From contig JAEOSU010000032.1 in NCBI GenBank assembly GCA_016840165.1, positions 1 through 64,000 on the forward strand: DNA of 64,000 bases. Reading direction: 5' to 3'. Below, piece after piece: positions 1 to 10,928 of the stretch; the stretch's first letter is position 1; every line of letters begins with the position of its first letter. Source of the DNA: Promethearchaeota archaeon. GTDB lineage: Archaea > Asgardarchaeota > Lokiarchaeia > Sigyniarchaeales > SOKP01. A model generated the notes under the pieces. The model was not told where the DNA came from and searched no databases. It saw only the letters and a list, made by a program, of their open reading frames with translations. Made by a program: the position numbers and the translations under genes.

Positions 1-39
1 AAATATAAAAAGAAAAAAAATTTAATAAAAAATGTTAGA

Positions 40-3000
40 TTACTCATTCGTTTTAGGTGTGTCTTCGGAGATTTCCGTTGGTACTTTCTTAATCAGCTTG
101 TCTGTTTTAATAGGAGGTGCTGGTGTGCGTGCTTTTAGCATCTTCTCACTTCTATCTAATTCTTCTTGATATGCTTCGCTAATAGACTCTTCTCGAGTTT
201 CAATACGTCTACTAGGAGCTTTCTCTTTGTTTAATGTTTTTGCATATTTCCTAATCGTTCTAACTTTCCTGGGGAATCTGAAGATCTTACGATAGAGATA
301 GATATAAATCACAACTGCACTTGTACTTCCTATTGCTATGAAAAGTAATGTCAAAAATAAAGCTAGTTCGGCTTCAGGGATAATCGCAGAAAGAGTTATA
401 CTTAAAGCTGCAACTTCATATTCTTCTCCAGCAAAAGCAGTTATCAGAATCTTGAATGATCCAATCGGAAGATTTTCTAAGGTAACTTCATAGACTCCAT
501 CTCCGTCAGGATCAGTCAAATCACCAGTTCCAATATCCCATGAATATTTAACTTCGGCTCCTAATATCAACGCATCTAAATCGGTATTGTTTAAAATTAC
601 TCTTAATGTCAAGCTCTCTCCAGGTCTTCTTATATATCTATCCTCCCCAGTTAGAGTAATAATTTCAGCTCGGAATGGACGAACAACAATTCTTAGATCC
701 TCTGTTTGATATTGAAAGTCAAATTTTTCAGCAGCAACAGTAATTATTTTTATACCTCTTTCTAAATCTGATGAATTAATCATAATACTATATTGTTCTA
801 AAGACAAATTTTCAGTTAAATTATCAGAATAATCTCCTGAGAGAGTTAAATCAGCGCCATCAATAAATTTACCAGAAGTATCTTGGTATTTTATTGTGAT
901 ATTTAGCATCATCCCTATCGGTATATCAATTGAAGGATTAGTTGTCCTATCTATGTTATTTAAGTATATACGTAACTGAGTCAGTCTTTCCGTCACTTGA
1001 AGAATTGTTCGGATAGATTGTGGGTTATAGAACGTAATATTTGCAATAACAGATAAATAGTCAATTCCTTGACCGAGATCTGAAGCATTAATCATTCTGG
1101 TATATTGTTCTAATGACGGAATTTCGGGAATATCCTGTATATAGCTTCCTATTATAACTTTTACTGAGGCTGAACCTAAATGATTGAATTGAGCATCGGT
1201 ATATTTTACTGTCACATTTAATTCTTGCCACACTTCAATTGATATTAGCTCATCATCAAATTTTTCCGTTCCATTTATATATAGCTTAATATTAGACTCC
1301 AATTCATTAATATATATTCTAATTGGTATTGATTGTGGAATGTTTTTCGTAGCACCTACATTGATGATTAATGTATACAAGTTTCCAGGGTTATATCCAG
1401 GTCCAGAAGCATTACATATTAAATTATATACGCCTTGAGAGATACGATTAAATGAATATTCTCCCACCCAGTCCGTAGAAAGAGTCGTCGGATCAATGCC
1501 TCCTCCCGTATAAAATTCAGTATAATTAAATTGGATTGTAAAATTAGATTTATATGATACATCAGTAAGAAAATCGTTCTCAACTGTGATCGTGGTTTCT
1601 TTAATTACATCTATCGTGATATTCGTTTGAGTATTTACGTAATTTGCAGAATTTGCATAGATAGTGACTGTATTATTTCCCGCTAAACCTCCTATTGTAT
1701 TAAATTCTAATATATAAAATCCAGGAGCAGCTTCACTGAAATATTGAATGATCCCTGGATGAGTGAAATTGTAAGTGTACACTGTTGCCCCTTCAATCGC
1801 ATCAAAGTTCTCTAAATCGTTAAATGAGACTTTAAGATTTATAGACGTTCCTTCCAAAATATTTTCAAAAAAATCTTCTTCAGGAGTTAATTTGGAAAAG
1901 TGGGTGACTCTAAATGTTTTATATATAATACCAGTCTCATTTAATCCATAAGAAGTATGGGTATTATTCCAGGTTATTATTACTTGATACAGTCCTTCTT
2001 CATAATTAGGTGGTGTTAATGGGATCTGAATCGGATTAAAATTTGCATAACCATTTAGATCTAAATTGGCATATTGTTCTTGTTGTGTCCATAAGGAACC
2101 ATTTGGAAACCGTATTTGAAGTTGAGCTTTAGTACTTTGAATATAGGATGATATAAGAGACGTTTCTGTAATTTTTGCGGTAATATTTACAAATTCTCCT
2201 GATATAAAACCATTTTCTGGTTGCCAAGAACCAGTAGAATTACCATATATCAATAAGGCCTCACAATAATTAGGAGAAACTGCGGAAAACTTCCAGAAGC
2301 CGTCAGGAATCGAACTAATACTATTTACTGGGATTGATAAAGTCCCGGATATGGAATCATCGCATAAACCAAGAATATTTACTGAAGGCTCCTCAGGAGT
2401 GTATACTGCAGTGATTATCATATCGTTTGGAAAATCAATTTTCATCACCGATTCTGAATATCCCGTAGGAACGGCTATAAAACCAAAAAATTCCCAATTT
2501 ACTGAGCTATCATTACTTACTTCAAACTTCGTACCTAAAGATGCAGTTTCAGTTTCATAATTAGTTTCAGGAATAGCTTTCGAAGCAAATAGGTTTAATT
2601 GGGAATTAAGATCAACGGAGTAGCTACCAAGGACACTTATATCATTACCACTGAAATTAGCGATAATTGAACTCATTTGCCAATCACCCTCGAGTGAGAC
2701 CGATCCTTTTCCCCAACTAATATCTTGAACAATAGTTTGATTTACTCTTAAATCAAGATTAGAAGGTAAAGCTTCAGTTTTGGTTACTAATTCAAGATTA
2801 TCGAAATATAATCTTTGATAATCATCATCTGTAAATCCGGAGTAATTTCCTCCTCCGATACATTCTAAATTTGCCCTTAATTCGATTAATTCATTATCTA
2901 TCGGAGTATTTGGGAACACATTGGTAGTATTTATCCAAATATTTTGAGGTATGGAGAAACTATGCCAAGCATTTACACCATATTGTCTTAATGTATAAGT

Positions 3001-3735
3001 GCCAATTGAATATACTCGTATATTGTTAATATATATCGCAAATGCCCAAGAATTGAATCTTGCCAATACATTTGGATATAAATCAAAATTCAATGTAGCA
3101 CTAATCACCTTTCCTCTTGGGATCGAAATCGTACTATTCCACCATAATCGATCATCAGGATCATAAGTTCTATAGGGACTTGGCAAAATACCCAAGGCAC
3201 CATCCATTCTTAGTTCTAAGCAATCATGCCCTCCTACATTGCTTCGATAATTACCGCTCATTAGATTAGTTGCTAATCCTGTATCATTGAATCCAAATGT
3301 CCAATTCTGAAAATTATTAATAATCCAAGTAGTATCATCATCTCCTGCACTATCACTACCATCATCATTACCAAACGCAAAAGTCCCATTATTCCAATTT
3401 CTTTCATCTTTAAGGTCATCTATAGATACATCTAACTGGTATGCCTTCCAACCACTTCCTAAAGGAATACTTGCAGTATCCGATTCCCCTTCATCAAACG
3501 AAATTGGCAAGTCTGTGTCTGTCCTATTCGCCCAATGCGTAATGTTCAAGGGTGCTCCGTTTCCGCTGAAAATATTGCTAGCTGTAATACCTTGGTTATC
3601 AAGATCAATGAACTCATTTATCTCATGGTTATTAATGACAAAACCATTATTCAAGAAGTTTCCTAGTAAAATCAAATTGAAACTCAATAAGACAAGTACA
3701 ATGATTTTATTGTATTTTTTAGATCTATAGTTCAC
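40..3735 (-). CDS. Large cell-surface protein A with C-terminal membrane anchor
   Basis: Protein of 1231 residues, presumably exposed on the cell surface. A hydrophobic export segment lies at about residues 11-28. The ectodomain is long, beta-rich and full of N-x-S/T sequons, with Ig-like repeat character. It ends with an acidic DPDGDGVYE stretch that could bind calcium. One transmembrane helix at about 1123-1148 is followed by a basic cytosolic tail with RKYAKTL. The GTG start lies behind a GGAGGTGG Shine-Dalgarno inside the end of the upstream paralogue; start and stop overlap as GTGA, so the two are translationally coupled. It is clearly homologous to the next gene (shared ITHWANRT and RNWNNGTF near the N-terminus). 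I do not recognise a named family; adhesion or S-layer-associated roles are inference only. Confidence 0.8.
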   Translation of the reverse strand: MNYRSKKYNKIIVLVLLSFNLILLGNFLNNGFVINNHEINEFIDLDNQGITASNIFSGNGAPLNITHWANRTDTDLPISFDEGESDTASIPLGSGWKAYQLDVSIDDLKDERNWNNGTFAFGNDDGSDSAGDDDTTWIINNFQNWTFGFNDTGLATNLMSGNYRSNVGGHDCLELRMDGALGILPSPYRTYDPDDRLWWNSTISIPRGKVISATLNFDLYPNVLARFNSWAFAIYINNIRVYSIGTYTLRQYGVNAWHSFSIPQNIWINTTNVFPNTPIDNELIELRANLECIGGGNYSGFTDDDYQRLYFDNLELVTKTEALPSNLDLRVNQTIVQDISWGKGSVSLEGDWQMSSIIANFSGNDISVLGSYSVDLNSQLNLFASKAIPETNYETETASLGTKFEVSNDSSVNWEFFGFIAVPTGYSESVMKIDFPNDMIITAVYTPEEPSVNILGLCDDSISGTLSIPVNSISSIPDGFWKFSAVSPNYCEALLIYGNSTGSWQPENGFISGEFVNITAKITETSLISSYIQSTKAQLQIRFPNGSLWTQQEQYANLDLNGYANFNPIQIPLTPPNYEEGLYQVIITWNNTHTSYGLNETGIIYKTFRVTHFSKLTPEEDFFENILEGTSINLKVSFNDLENFDAIEGATVYTYNFTHPGIIQYFSEAAPGFYILEFNTIGGLAGNNTVTIYANSANYVNTQTNITIDVIKETTITVENDFLTDVSYKSNFTIQFNYTEFYTGGGIDPTTLSTDWVGEYSFNRISQGVYNLICNASGPGYNPGNLYTLIINVGATKNIPQSIPIRIYINELESNIKLYINGTEKFDDELISIEVWQELNVTVKYTDAQFNHLGSASVKVIIGSYIQDIPEIPSLEQYTRMINASDLGQGIDYLSVIANITFYNPQSIRTILQVTERLTQLRIYLNNIDRTTNPSIDIPIGMMLNITIKYQDTSGKFIDGADLTLSGDYSDNLTENLSLEQYSIMINSSDLERGIKIITVAAEKFDFQYQTEDLRIVVRPFRAEIITLTGEDRYIRRPGESLTLRVILNNTDLDALILGAEVKYSWDIGTGDLTDPDGDGVYEVTLENLPIGSFKILITAFAGEEYEVAALSITLSAIIPEAELALFLTLLFIAIGSTSAVVIYIYLYRKIFRFPRKVRTIRKYAKTLNKEKAPSRRIETREESISEAYQEELDRSEKMLKARTPAPPIKTDKLIKKVPTEISEDTPKTNE

Positions 3736-6700
3736 TCTTTACCACCTCCAAGTTCTTTAAAGCTTCCAGGTTCAGTACTTGGTTTTACCATTTTATCAAT
3801 AATCGTTTGCTCCTCACTTGGTTTTCCCTTTAAAAATCGTTTAGAATCAGACGTTTGAGTTTCATATGCCGACCTAATAGCTTTCTCTCGTGGTTCAATT
3901 GATGTCCTTGGAAGATTTTTGCTCTTTAAAGTGCGCTTATACTTTCTGACTTTCCTTACCGGCTTTGGATATTTTAACACACGCATATATAGAATTAAAT
4001 ATCCTAATAGTGAGACTCCTACTACAATTGTGCTAATGAGTATTATCATAACGAAGAATAATTCTTCTGGTGGTCTTATTACTGTTAATGTAATCTTAAA
4101 ACTTGGAATATCGTAGTTATCTCCTACGTACGCAGAAATAATAATTGTATAGGTACCCTCGGGAACGAATCCCAGATTTGCTTCATAAACCCCATCATTA
4201 TCCGTATCTGTAAACATTCCTCTTCCAAATACCCAGCTATAATTAACAGAAGCCCCAAGTAGAGGGTTTCCTAATAAGTCATTTAATTTAATGTTTAAGC
4301 TTACTGGTTCATTAGGATTGGCGATTTTAATAGGTGAACCCGATGTTGTATTTATTTTGAGACTAATTCTTTGAACTTGGATACGAATGACATCTGATTG
4401 CTGTTCATAATTAGCTCGATAAGCAGTAAGTTGTAGTGATCGAATTCCAATTGCTAAATTAGTTGTATCAATCAGGATTGTATATTGTTCATAAGTAATG
4501 TTTTCAGTTAAAGTATCTGAATAATCTCCTGATAAAGAAACTGTCGCTCCAGGTATATGTGCTCCCAATATATCATAATACCTTACAGTTATGTTAAGTA
4601 TTGAGGTCACGATAATAGATTCAAAGGGATCTATTGTTTTATCGGCTCCATTAATAAAAATGTTATAATTTGTCTGTCTTTCAATTATTTCGAATATGAA
4701 CGGCAATGAATTAGGTTTATAGTTTTCCTTCTCAGCATAAACAATTAAATTATCGATTCCTTGCCCCAGATCAGTGGCATTTAATAGAATCGAATATTGC
4801 TTATAAATTAAATCCTCTTGCAAAGGTCTAGTAAAACTCTGGCTAACAAGACTCACAACTGCTCCAGAAATGTGGTTGCCAAAAGTATCTTCATAGCGAA
4901 TAGTAATATTGACTTGTTGCCAAACTTGAACAATAAAGACCTCATTCGGTTCTGTATCTGTACCATTTAGTTTTAACTCGATTTGGGAATCCAATTCTGT
5001 TATATATACCCTTATAGTCTTTATCTGAGATTCATATTGATAAGCACTGGCATAGATATTAAAGGAATATAAATTACCTGCTATATAACCCGATGTATTG
5101 CAAATTAAATTATATCTCCCCTGAACAATTCTGGTAAAATAGTGATCGCCTCCCCAGTCCGATATTAATTCAGTAGGATCGACACCTAATCCCGTTTCAT
5201 TATCCGTATAGTCTATTTGAATTGTAAAATTGTTGTTATATTGGGCATCCTCTATAAAATCGTCATCCACATCAAGATTCGTTCGCTTTATGACCTCGAT
5301 TACAATATCAGCTTGTTTATTTACATAATTATTCGACTCCGCATAAATTGTAATGGTATTATTACCAGAATTTGCAGCAGTTAGATTAAATTCAAGAAAA
5401 TAAAAACCTGGGCTAATTTCTCCAAAATATTGTTCAATACCAGGATTTATGAAATCATAAGTATACACATTTGCTGCTTGGATCGGATTATTTGTAACAG
5501 CATCATTAAACGATATTTTCAGGTTGATAGTTGTATTCTCGTAATTATCTTCATAAAAATTACTTTCTGGAGTCAAAATTGAATCATGAACTACTCTAAA
5601 ATTCTTATAAATTATTCCACTTTCATTAAAACCAAACCCAGAATGGGAATTATTCCAGGTTACAATTGTTTCATATAATCCAACTTCATAATCAGGAGGA
5701 GTACTCGGAATTTGAAAACTCTCAAACTTTACAAATCCACTGGAATCGGGTTGGGTGGTCTGACTTAATTCTGTCCAAATCGTATTGTTCGGAAATCTTA
5801 TAGTAAGAGATGCAGTGGTATATTGAATATAGGAAGATATTATTCCTGTATTCGATATTTGAGCTGTGATATTAACATATTCACCACTTAAGTATTCATA
5901 ATCCTCAACCCATGTACCAGTGCTATTACTATATATCACAAGATTTTCCCCATAGTTTGGCGAAATAGCCTTAAACCTCCAGAATCCATCGGGTGTGTCT
6001 GAAATGCTGTTAACAGGAATTAATAATATTCCTGCTGTAGTATTATCGCATTGACTCAAAATATTCAAATCGGGATTTTGAGGATCATATACTGCTGTTA
6101 TTGTAATATCTTGAGGAAATTCTACCTTCATTAACGTTTGTTCATAACGTGTAGGCACTTTAATCCTTCCATAACATACCCATTCCACGACGGAATTATT
6201 AGTAGCGCTAAAACTCGTGCCTATAGAATCTTCGTTGGTTTCATAATTACTTTCTGGTAAATCTTTGATAGCAAATAAGTTAATAACTGATAAACATTCT
6301 ATTTCATAAGAACCCAACTCACTGATATCATCACTGCTAAATGATAAATCTAACTTATCATTAATACCTTGCCAGTTACCATTAATTTCTACATTTCCTA
6401 AACCCCAATCATCATCTACAATTGTAGTACCGTTTAGTTTTAATCCCAAGTCGGATGGCTGTGCTTCAGCCGTTGTTTCTAGCAGTACATTGTCAACTAA
6501 AATTTGCTGATAATCTGTATTTTCACCATCCTCAAAACCATAACTAGCACTGTTTGCTGAATATTCTAAAGCGACTTCAATAGAAATTGTTGTATCATTT
6601 AAAAATCCTGAACTAAAGACATTAGTGGTATTAGTCCATATTCCTTGAGGAACTGAAAAATCATGCCACATATTTACCCCCATGCTTTTTAATGAGTATA

Positions 6701-7463
6701 TTCCTATGGTAAACACACGAACGTTATTGATTGAAATTGTTAATTCCCAGGAATTAAAGCTTATTAAATGAACTGGATTTAGCTGAAAACGTAAAATATT
6801 ATCAATCACTCGTCCTCTCGGAACTTGGAAACTACTTTCCCACCAGCATTTATCTCCAGTTTGATAATAATATCGATTTGCTGTATGAGGGTTTCCATTC
6901 ATTCTTAATTCTAAACTATCATGCCCAGCACTGAGAGGAGCTGAACCATCAAGATAATTCCCCGACATATCATTGTTATAGCCGGGGTCATCAAAATCAT
7001 AAAAAGTCCAACTTTGAAAAGGATTTGAAACATCAGAGGTATCGTTTTCAGGACATCCATAACTATTATCATCATCTCCATACTGAAATGTTCCATTATT
7101 CCAATTTCTTGTATCATAAAGATTTTCAATCTTTGCATCTATTTTATATGCTTCCCAGTCAGAAAATAACGGAAATTGTATGATACCAGTTTCGCCTTCA
7201 TCAAAAGTAGTGTAGAGCTGTGCATCTGTTCGATTTGCCCAATGAGTAATATTCCAAGGTGCTCCTATTCCCTCATAAGTGTTATCAGCGGATAGATCTT
7301 GACTATTTATTAAATGTTCCTCCTTAATATCCTCATCTAAGTTTAAGAAATTTCTTGAATTTGTATGTGTCAGGTTACTTGCAGTTATAATAGTAAAAAT
7401 AAAGCCTAATAGCAACGAACATAATAAAATTATCTGTTTTCTTGAGTTTCTTTTTAATGTCAT
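3732..7463 (-). CDS. Large cell-surface protein B, paralogue of protein A
   Basis: Protein of 1243 residues with the same architecture as its downstream neighbour. It has an N-terminal hydrophobic export segment (about residues 10-30), a glycosylation-rich beta ectodomain, an acidic TDTDNDGVYE stretch, a membrane helix near 1135-1160, and a basic tail with YPKPVRKVRKYKRTL and a later FLKGK. ATG start behind AAAGGA. Its stop overlaps the GTG of the next gene, so the pair is an operon and probably a tandem duplication. The two differ throughout, which suggests an old duplication with diversification of the exposed part. No enzymatic motif was seen. Function unknown; surface or matrix protein is the best description. 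Confidence 0.8.
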   Translation of the reverse strand: MTLKRNSRKQIILLCSLLLGFIFTIITASNLTHTNSRNFLNLDEDIKEEHLINSQDLSADNTYEGIGAPWNITHWANRTDAQLYTTFDEGETGIIQFPLFSDWEAYKIDAKIENLYDTRNWNNGTFQYGDDDNSYGCPENDTSDVSNPFQSWTFYDFDDPGYNNDMSGNYLDGSAPLSAGHDSLELRMNGNPHTANRYYYQTGDKCWWESSFQVPRGRVIDNILRFQLNPVHLISFNSWELTISINNVRVFTIGIYSLKSMGVNMWHDFSVPQGIWTNTTNVFSSGFLNDTTISIEVALEYSANSASYGFEDGENTDYQQILVDNVLLETTAEAQPSDLGLKLNGTTIVDDDWGLGNVEINGNWQGINDKLDLSFSSDDISELGSYEIECLSVINLFAIKDLPESNYETNEDSIGTSFSATNNSVVEWVCYGRIKVPTRYEQTLMKVEFPQDITITAVYDPQNPDLNILSQCDNTTAGILLIPVNSISDTPDGFWRFKAISPNYGENLVIYSNSTGTWVEDYEYLSGEYVNITAQISNTGIISSYIQYTTASLTIRFPNNTIWTELSQTTQPDSSGFVKFESFQIPSTPPDYEVGLYETIVTWNNSHSGFGFNESGIIYKNFRVVHDSILTPESNFYEDNYENTTINLKISFNDAVTNNPIQAANVYTYDFINPGIEQYFGEISPGFYFLEFNLTAANSGNNTITIYAESNNYVNKQADIVIEVIKRTNLDVDDDFIEDAQYNNNFTIQIDYTDNETGLGVDPTELISDWGGDHYFTRIVQGRYNLICNTSGYIAGNLYSFNIYASAYQYESQIKTIRVYITELDSQIELKLNGTDTEPNEVFIVQVWQQVNITIRYEDTFGNHISGAVVSLVSQSFTRPLQEDLIYKQYSILLNATDLGQGIDNLIVYAEKENYKPNSLPFIFEIIERQTNYNIFINGADKTIDPFESIIVTSILNITVRYYDILGAHIPGATVSLSGDYSDTLTENITYEQYTILIDTTNLAIGIRSLQLTAYRANYEQQSDVIRIQVQRISLKINTTSGSPIKIANPNEPVSLNIKLNDLLGNPLLGASVNYSWVFGRGMFTDTDNDGVYEANLGFVPEGTYTIIISAYVGDNYDIPSFKITLTVIRPPEELFFVMIILISTIVVGVSLLGYLILYMRVLKYPKPVRKVRKYKRTLKSKNLPRTSIEPREKAIRSAYETQTSDSKRFLKGKPSEEQTIIDKMVKPSTEPGSFKELGGGKE

Positions 7464-7697
7464 TTTTATTTCCTTTCTTTTTAAGCTTTTGAAATTAATT
7501 GATGTTTAAGATTTCAATTATATAATAAAGATATAATTAAAACAATTTAATTTAGATAGAATTCTTACTATATATTTATAACTATTCCTTACAATGACAA
7601 TATATTGAAATTCGATGAAAGAAAAAATAATTCTCTCCCTATGTGTAAAAAAATAAGAAATGACAAAAAAATTAAAGAAATGAAGAATTTTTACTTT

Positions 7698-9407
7698 TTA
7701 TTTTGCTTTTTTACTGGAATCTGGAGTTTTATCAATTTCAGTTATCTTCTTTTTAAGTAATTTCCCATTTGCTGGAGTTCCTTTTAGAAATTTAGATGAT
7801 TTATCAACTTCTTGATTATAAACTTTCCCAAATGATTTACCAGGAGGAATTATTGGTACCCCAGGTCTTTTTTCTTGGTTTAATGTCTTTCTATATTTTC
7901 GAACTTTCCGCACCGGTATTGGATATCTGAGGTAATAATAATATGCTATAAAGTAACCACCAATAATTGTCGCAGCAGCTAATGCAAGAATAAATAAACC
8001 AAGAAACGAAAATTGTGGATCGGGAAAAGTCTCACTATAAGTTATAAGCAAATATACATCATCTATAGATATAGTATAATTTTGCTCTAACCCAAAATCT
8101 TCTGCAAGATATACTTGTATTTCTAATGTAAAATTCTCATAGGGAATTATTTTCGATGTGATATCAAATCCTCCTTGTTGAATTTCTATTAATTCTGGCT
8201 CGTAAACATAATCAATTAAGAATTTTTGGGGTTCACATCTTCGGTCGTTTATATAAATAATAATACGAGAATCTTTTGATGCTTGAGTCCAAGTTTTATC
8301 AATTCCGTATTTAAATCTCAAATTAGCATCTAAGATACGAACATTAGAACCATTTACTGCTTTCAGATCCTGCTTCCATGAAAGTTGCGTGCCTTCATTA
8401 ATCTTTTTCACATAATTAAACGTTAAATTGAGGTTTTTGAATCGTAACTCAGTCCAATCATCTAAATCAAGATTAGATTGATTATCTTCACAATATATAT
8501 ATATTCCCAAAACAACACAAAACTCGTCATGACCAGTATCATTTGCAAGCACATTATTTAAAGCATCTATGATCGCCTGATTTCCATATTCGCCGATTAA
8601 ACCTTCAATAGTATATAGTGAAAGTGATTCATTCCCGAGCAAACGCGTTTGATTAAACGCTATTCTATAAGTGTTTAATTCAGCGATCTCACGGGGTATA
8701 TTACCTATATTTATTGAACTTATTTCTACATAAAATTGAGCAAAATCATATTTCTCATGTTGGTTTAGTAACCATCCTGATCTCGCATATTGATCTCCTG
8801 GTGTATCGACATATGTATCAACTGTTCCATTAATGGTCGCACTAAAATCAACAGAGGTAATAATGTAATCTGACATATCCACTCCCAAGCTTACATTCGT
8901 TTTCCAATGCATTTCTGGAGTGTTTTTAGGTTGACCACCAGTTTCACCTTCCCACCATCGATGTGTACACCAAGCACCTTCATCATCAACTCCATAATAT
9001 GGACCAGGTATATCTGTTCTCTGAGGTACAAGCACTAAATCAGATTTATTAAATGGAATCCAATCAGCCGTCGTATCGTTATTTAATAGTACTTGTTTTT
9101 CATAACTTTCTCCAATTATTTCATAGTTAGCTTGACCCGCACTCGTAAATAATGCGGCATCGGATGAGTCTCCGTTAATGGAAGAATCCCATTCTGTAAC
9201 TGGAGTTGCAAAAGTTGGATTGCTGTTCCACAATTGGTCTGTATATGTTTCGGTTCTTGAAGATTGTATATATTTCAATTCATTGGATTTATTGGAGTTA
9301 AAAGGTTGTAAATTTGAAAAGTAATATCCACTTATAAAAAAACACGTATATAGAGCAACAATCCCAAAAATTATAATATATCTAGTTTTAAGATGAAAAT
9401 TAAACAC
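7698..9407 (-). CDS. Shorter surface protein C with the same anchor and tail
   Basis: Protein of 569 residues with an N-terminal hydrophobic segment at about 10-30, an extracellular beta-rich region with many N-x-S/T sites, one membrane helix near 468-492 and a cytosolic tail YPIPVRKVRKYRKTL followed by FLKGTP. The tail closely matches those of the two giant proteins downstream while the ectodomain is different, so the tail is the family signature. The only possible start is a GTG that itself lies within an AAGAGGTG sequence, and a TAA lies two codons upstream, so initiation may be unusual or leaderless. The gene is separated from its paralogues by 234 bases of AT-rich DNA in which I see no gene. 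Function unknown. Confidence 0.75.
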   Translation of the reverse strand: MFNFHLKTRYIIIFGIVALYTCFFISGYYFSNLQPFNSNKSNELKYIQSSRTETYTDQLWNSNPTFATPVTEWDSSINGDSSDAALFTSAGQANYEIIGESYEKQVLLNNDTTADWIPFNKSDLVLVPQRTDIPGPYYGVDDEGAWCTHRWWEGETGGQPKNTPEMHWKTNVSLGVDMSDYIITSVDFSATINGTVDTYVDTPGDQYARSGWLLNQHEKYDFAQFYVEISSINIGNIPREIAELNTYRIAFNQTRLLGNESLSLYTIEGLIGEYGNQAIIDALNNVLANDTGHDEFCVVLGIYIYCEDNQSNLDLDDWTELRFKNLNLTFNYVKKINEGTQLSWKQDLKAVNGSNVRILDANLRFKYGIDKTWTQASKDSRIIIYINDRRCEPQKFLIDYVYEPELIEIQQGGFDITSKIIPYENFTLEIQVYLAEDFGLEQNYTISIDDVYLLITYSETFPDPQFSFLGLFILALAAATIIGGYFIAYYYYLRYPIPVRKVRKYRKTLNQEKRPGVPIIPPGKSFGKVYNQEVDKSSKFLKGTPANGKLLKKKITEIDKTPDSSKKAK

Positions 9408-9637
9408 CTCTTATTTTTTCAAACAACTCAAAATTAATATGGATTATTTTAATATAATAAGTTACTTTAGGAAATACTGATATAAAAAACAAATACTTCA
9501 ATTATATAGGAATCGGGATTTTGAAGAAAATTTGAATATTGAATTGGATAAGTTTAATTTAATACATTACTTAAGAAATAAATATATATAATTAGATTCA
9601 CTAAATTAATTTAAAAACTATTTAGAGGCAAATCAAA

Positions 9638-10894
9638 TTGATTCAAGCGATATTGACATTTCAATTTAAATTAAATCAAAATGAAGATACCGGAGAGATC
9701 AATCCCGAGTTTAGTCCTATTCAATTAGTTTTTCAAAACGATCAGTTTAATGAGGAAAATTATAACGAGCTCATTCAAATAAATGATATTTTTTCAACGT
9801 TTTATTCTCATACTACGGGAATTACAGGGATGAAATTTGGATATAGCAACTTTTATGAAGGACGTTTAAAAGAAACTCCTTATCAGATCGTATCTTATTT
9901 TAAACAATTAGCAGAGGGTACCCAATATCTTGCTATTTCAATCTATGAATTAGATGACGATATAGAGCTCTATGAAGATTTAATGAAAGATATGACCAAA
10001 AGATTAGACACTATTTTTGAAAAGCTTACAAAAGCCGCAAATACTCGCCAATTGGATTTAATATCCAATGTAAATATCCGATTAATGAATGAATTAAAGT
10101 ATACGATCTTTCAGATTGAACGATTAAGCCAGTTGGATAAGCTCCAAAAAGTTGCATTGATCTATAATAATGATGAGCGGATGAAAATTTTACAAACTCT
10201 TAGAGAAAGACCGATTTCCAAAAAGGAAATGAAATCGATCGTTGAAAAAATGAAACCAACGGCGAACATCGATATATTAATGCGACCATTCTTGGAATTA
10301 AATCTTATACGCCGAGATTGGATTAAAGGGGAAAAAGATAAGAAAACAGGAATCATAAAAAATCAAGGAGAATATTTATTCTTGGTCAAAGATATCCTAT
10401 TTTCAAGAATTCCTAATGAAAATTTATTAAAACATTTTAAAGATACTAATAATGAGCTTCTTCCAATTTTCACCCAAAAATCTGTTGACTATTTTGCGGA
10501 ATATGATCCCTACGAACAAAAACAAGAAGATCTGAAGCATTTGGCTGCTATACTCCTCAATCCTGATGTCTACGACTTTTTTGTCTTAATGCGATCCAAT
10601 CATTATCCATTAGATAAAATCCCAAAAATCTTCTCAGAATTCGCAGTAACCGAAATCTTGCTCGACAATCTCAAAAAACTGAATATCATAACGGAAGTTA
10701 AAGACCAGAATAAACGCAGCTGGATCCTTCTCTTAACAGATATCAGACCATTAATTATTTTCCCTGAATACTTGTTGCCAAAAATTAGAGAAGCCTACAG
10801 AAATGAGGGAGAAGAAGGGAAAATCACCTATGAAGTCGCGAAGAAGGCACTGAATTTATTGGAAGTCACATATCCAGAAAAAGTCACATTTTAA
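9638..10894 (+). CDS. Winged-helix protein with possible longin-like N-terminal domain
   Basis: Protein of 418 residues, not assigned to a named family. The first 130 residues alternate short strands and helices in a way that could be a longin or roadblock-like domain, a fold common in Asgard archaea; this is a weak structural impression. Residues about 170-260 look like a winged helix (KILQTLRERPISKKEM), and a second helix-turn-helix-like region follows near 310-370. The TTG start has AGAGG about nine bases upstream. The next gene begins 34 bases after its stop, so they are probably co-transcribed. A regulatory or signalling role is inference. Confidence 0.65.
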   Translation: MIQAILTFQFKLNQNEDTGEINPEFSPIQLVFQNDQFNEENYNELIQINDIFSTFYSHTTGITGMKFGYSNFYEGRLKETPYQIVSYFKQLAEGTQYLAISIYELDDDIELYEDLMKDMTKRLDTIFEKLTKAANTRQLDLISNVNIRLMNELKYTIFQIERLSQLDKLQKVALIYNNDERMKILQTLRERPISKKEMKSIVEKMKPTANIDILMRPFLELNLIRRDWIKGEKDKKTGIIKNQGEYLFLVKDILFSRIPNENLLKHFKDTNNELLPIFTQKSVDYFAEYDPYEQKQEDLKHLAAILLNPDVYDFFVLMRSNHYPLDKIPKIFSEFAVTEILLDNLKKLNIITEVKDQNKRSWILLLTDIRPLIIFPEYLLPKIREAYRNEGEEGKITYEVAKKALNLLEVTYPEKVTF

Positions 10895-10928
10895 ATCAGA
10901 TAAAATAAAAACGAGATGAGAATATTAA

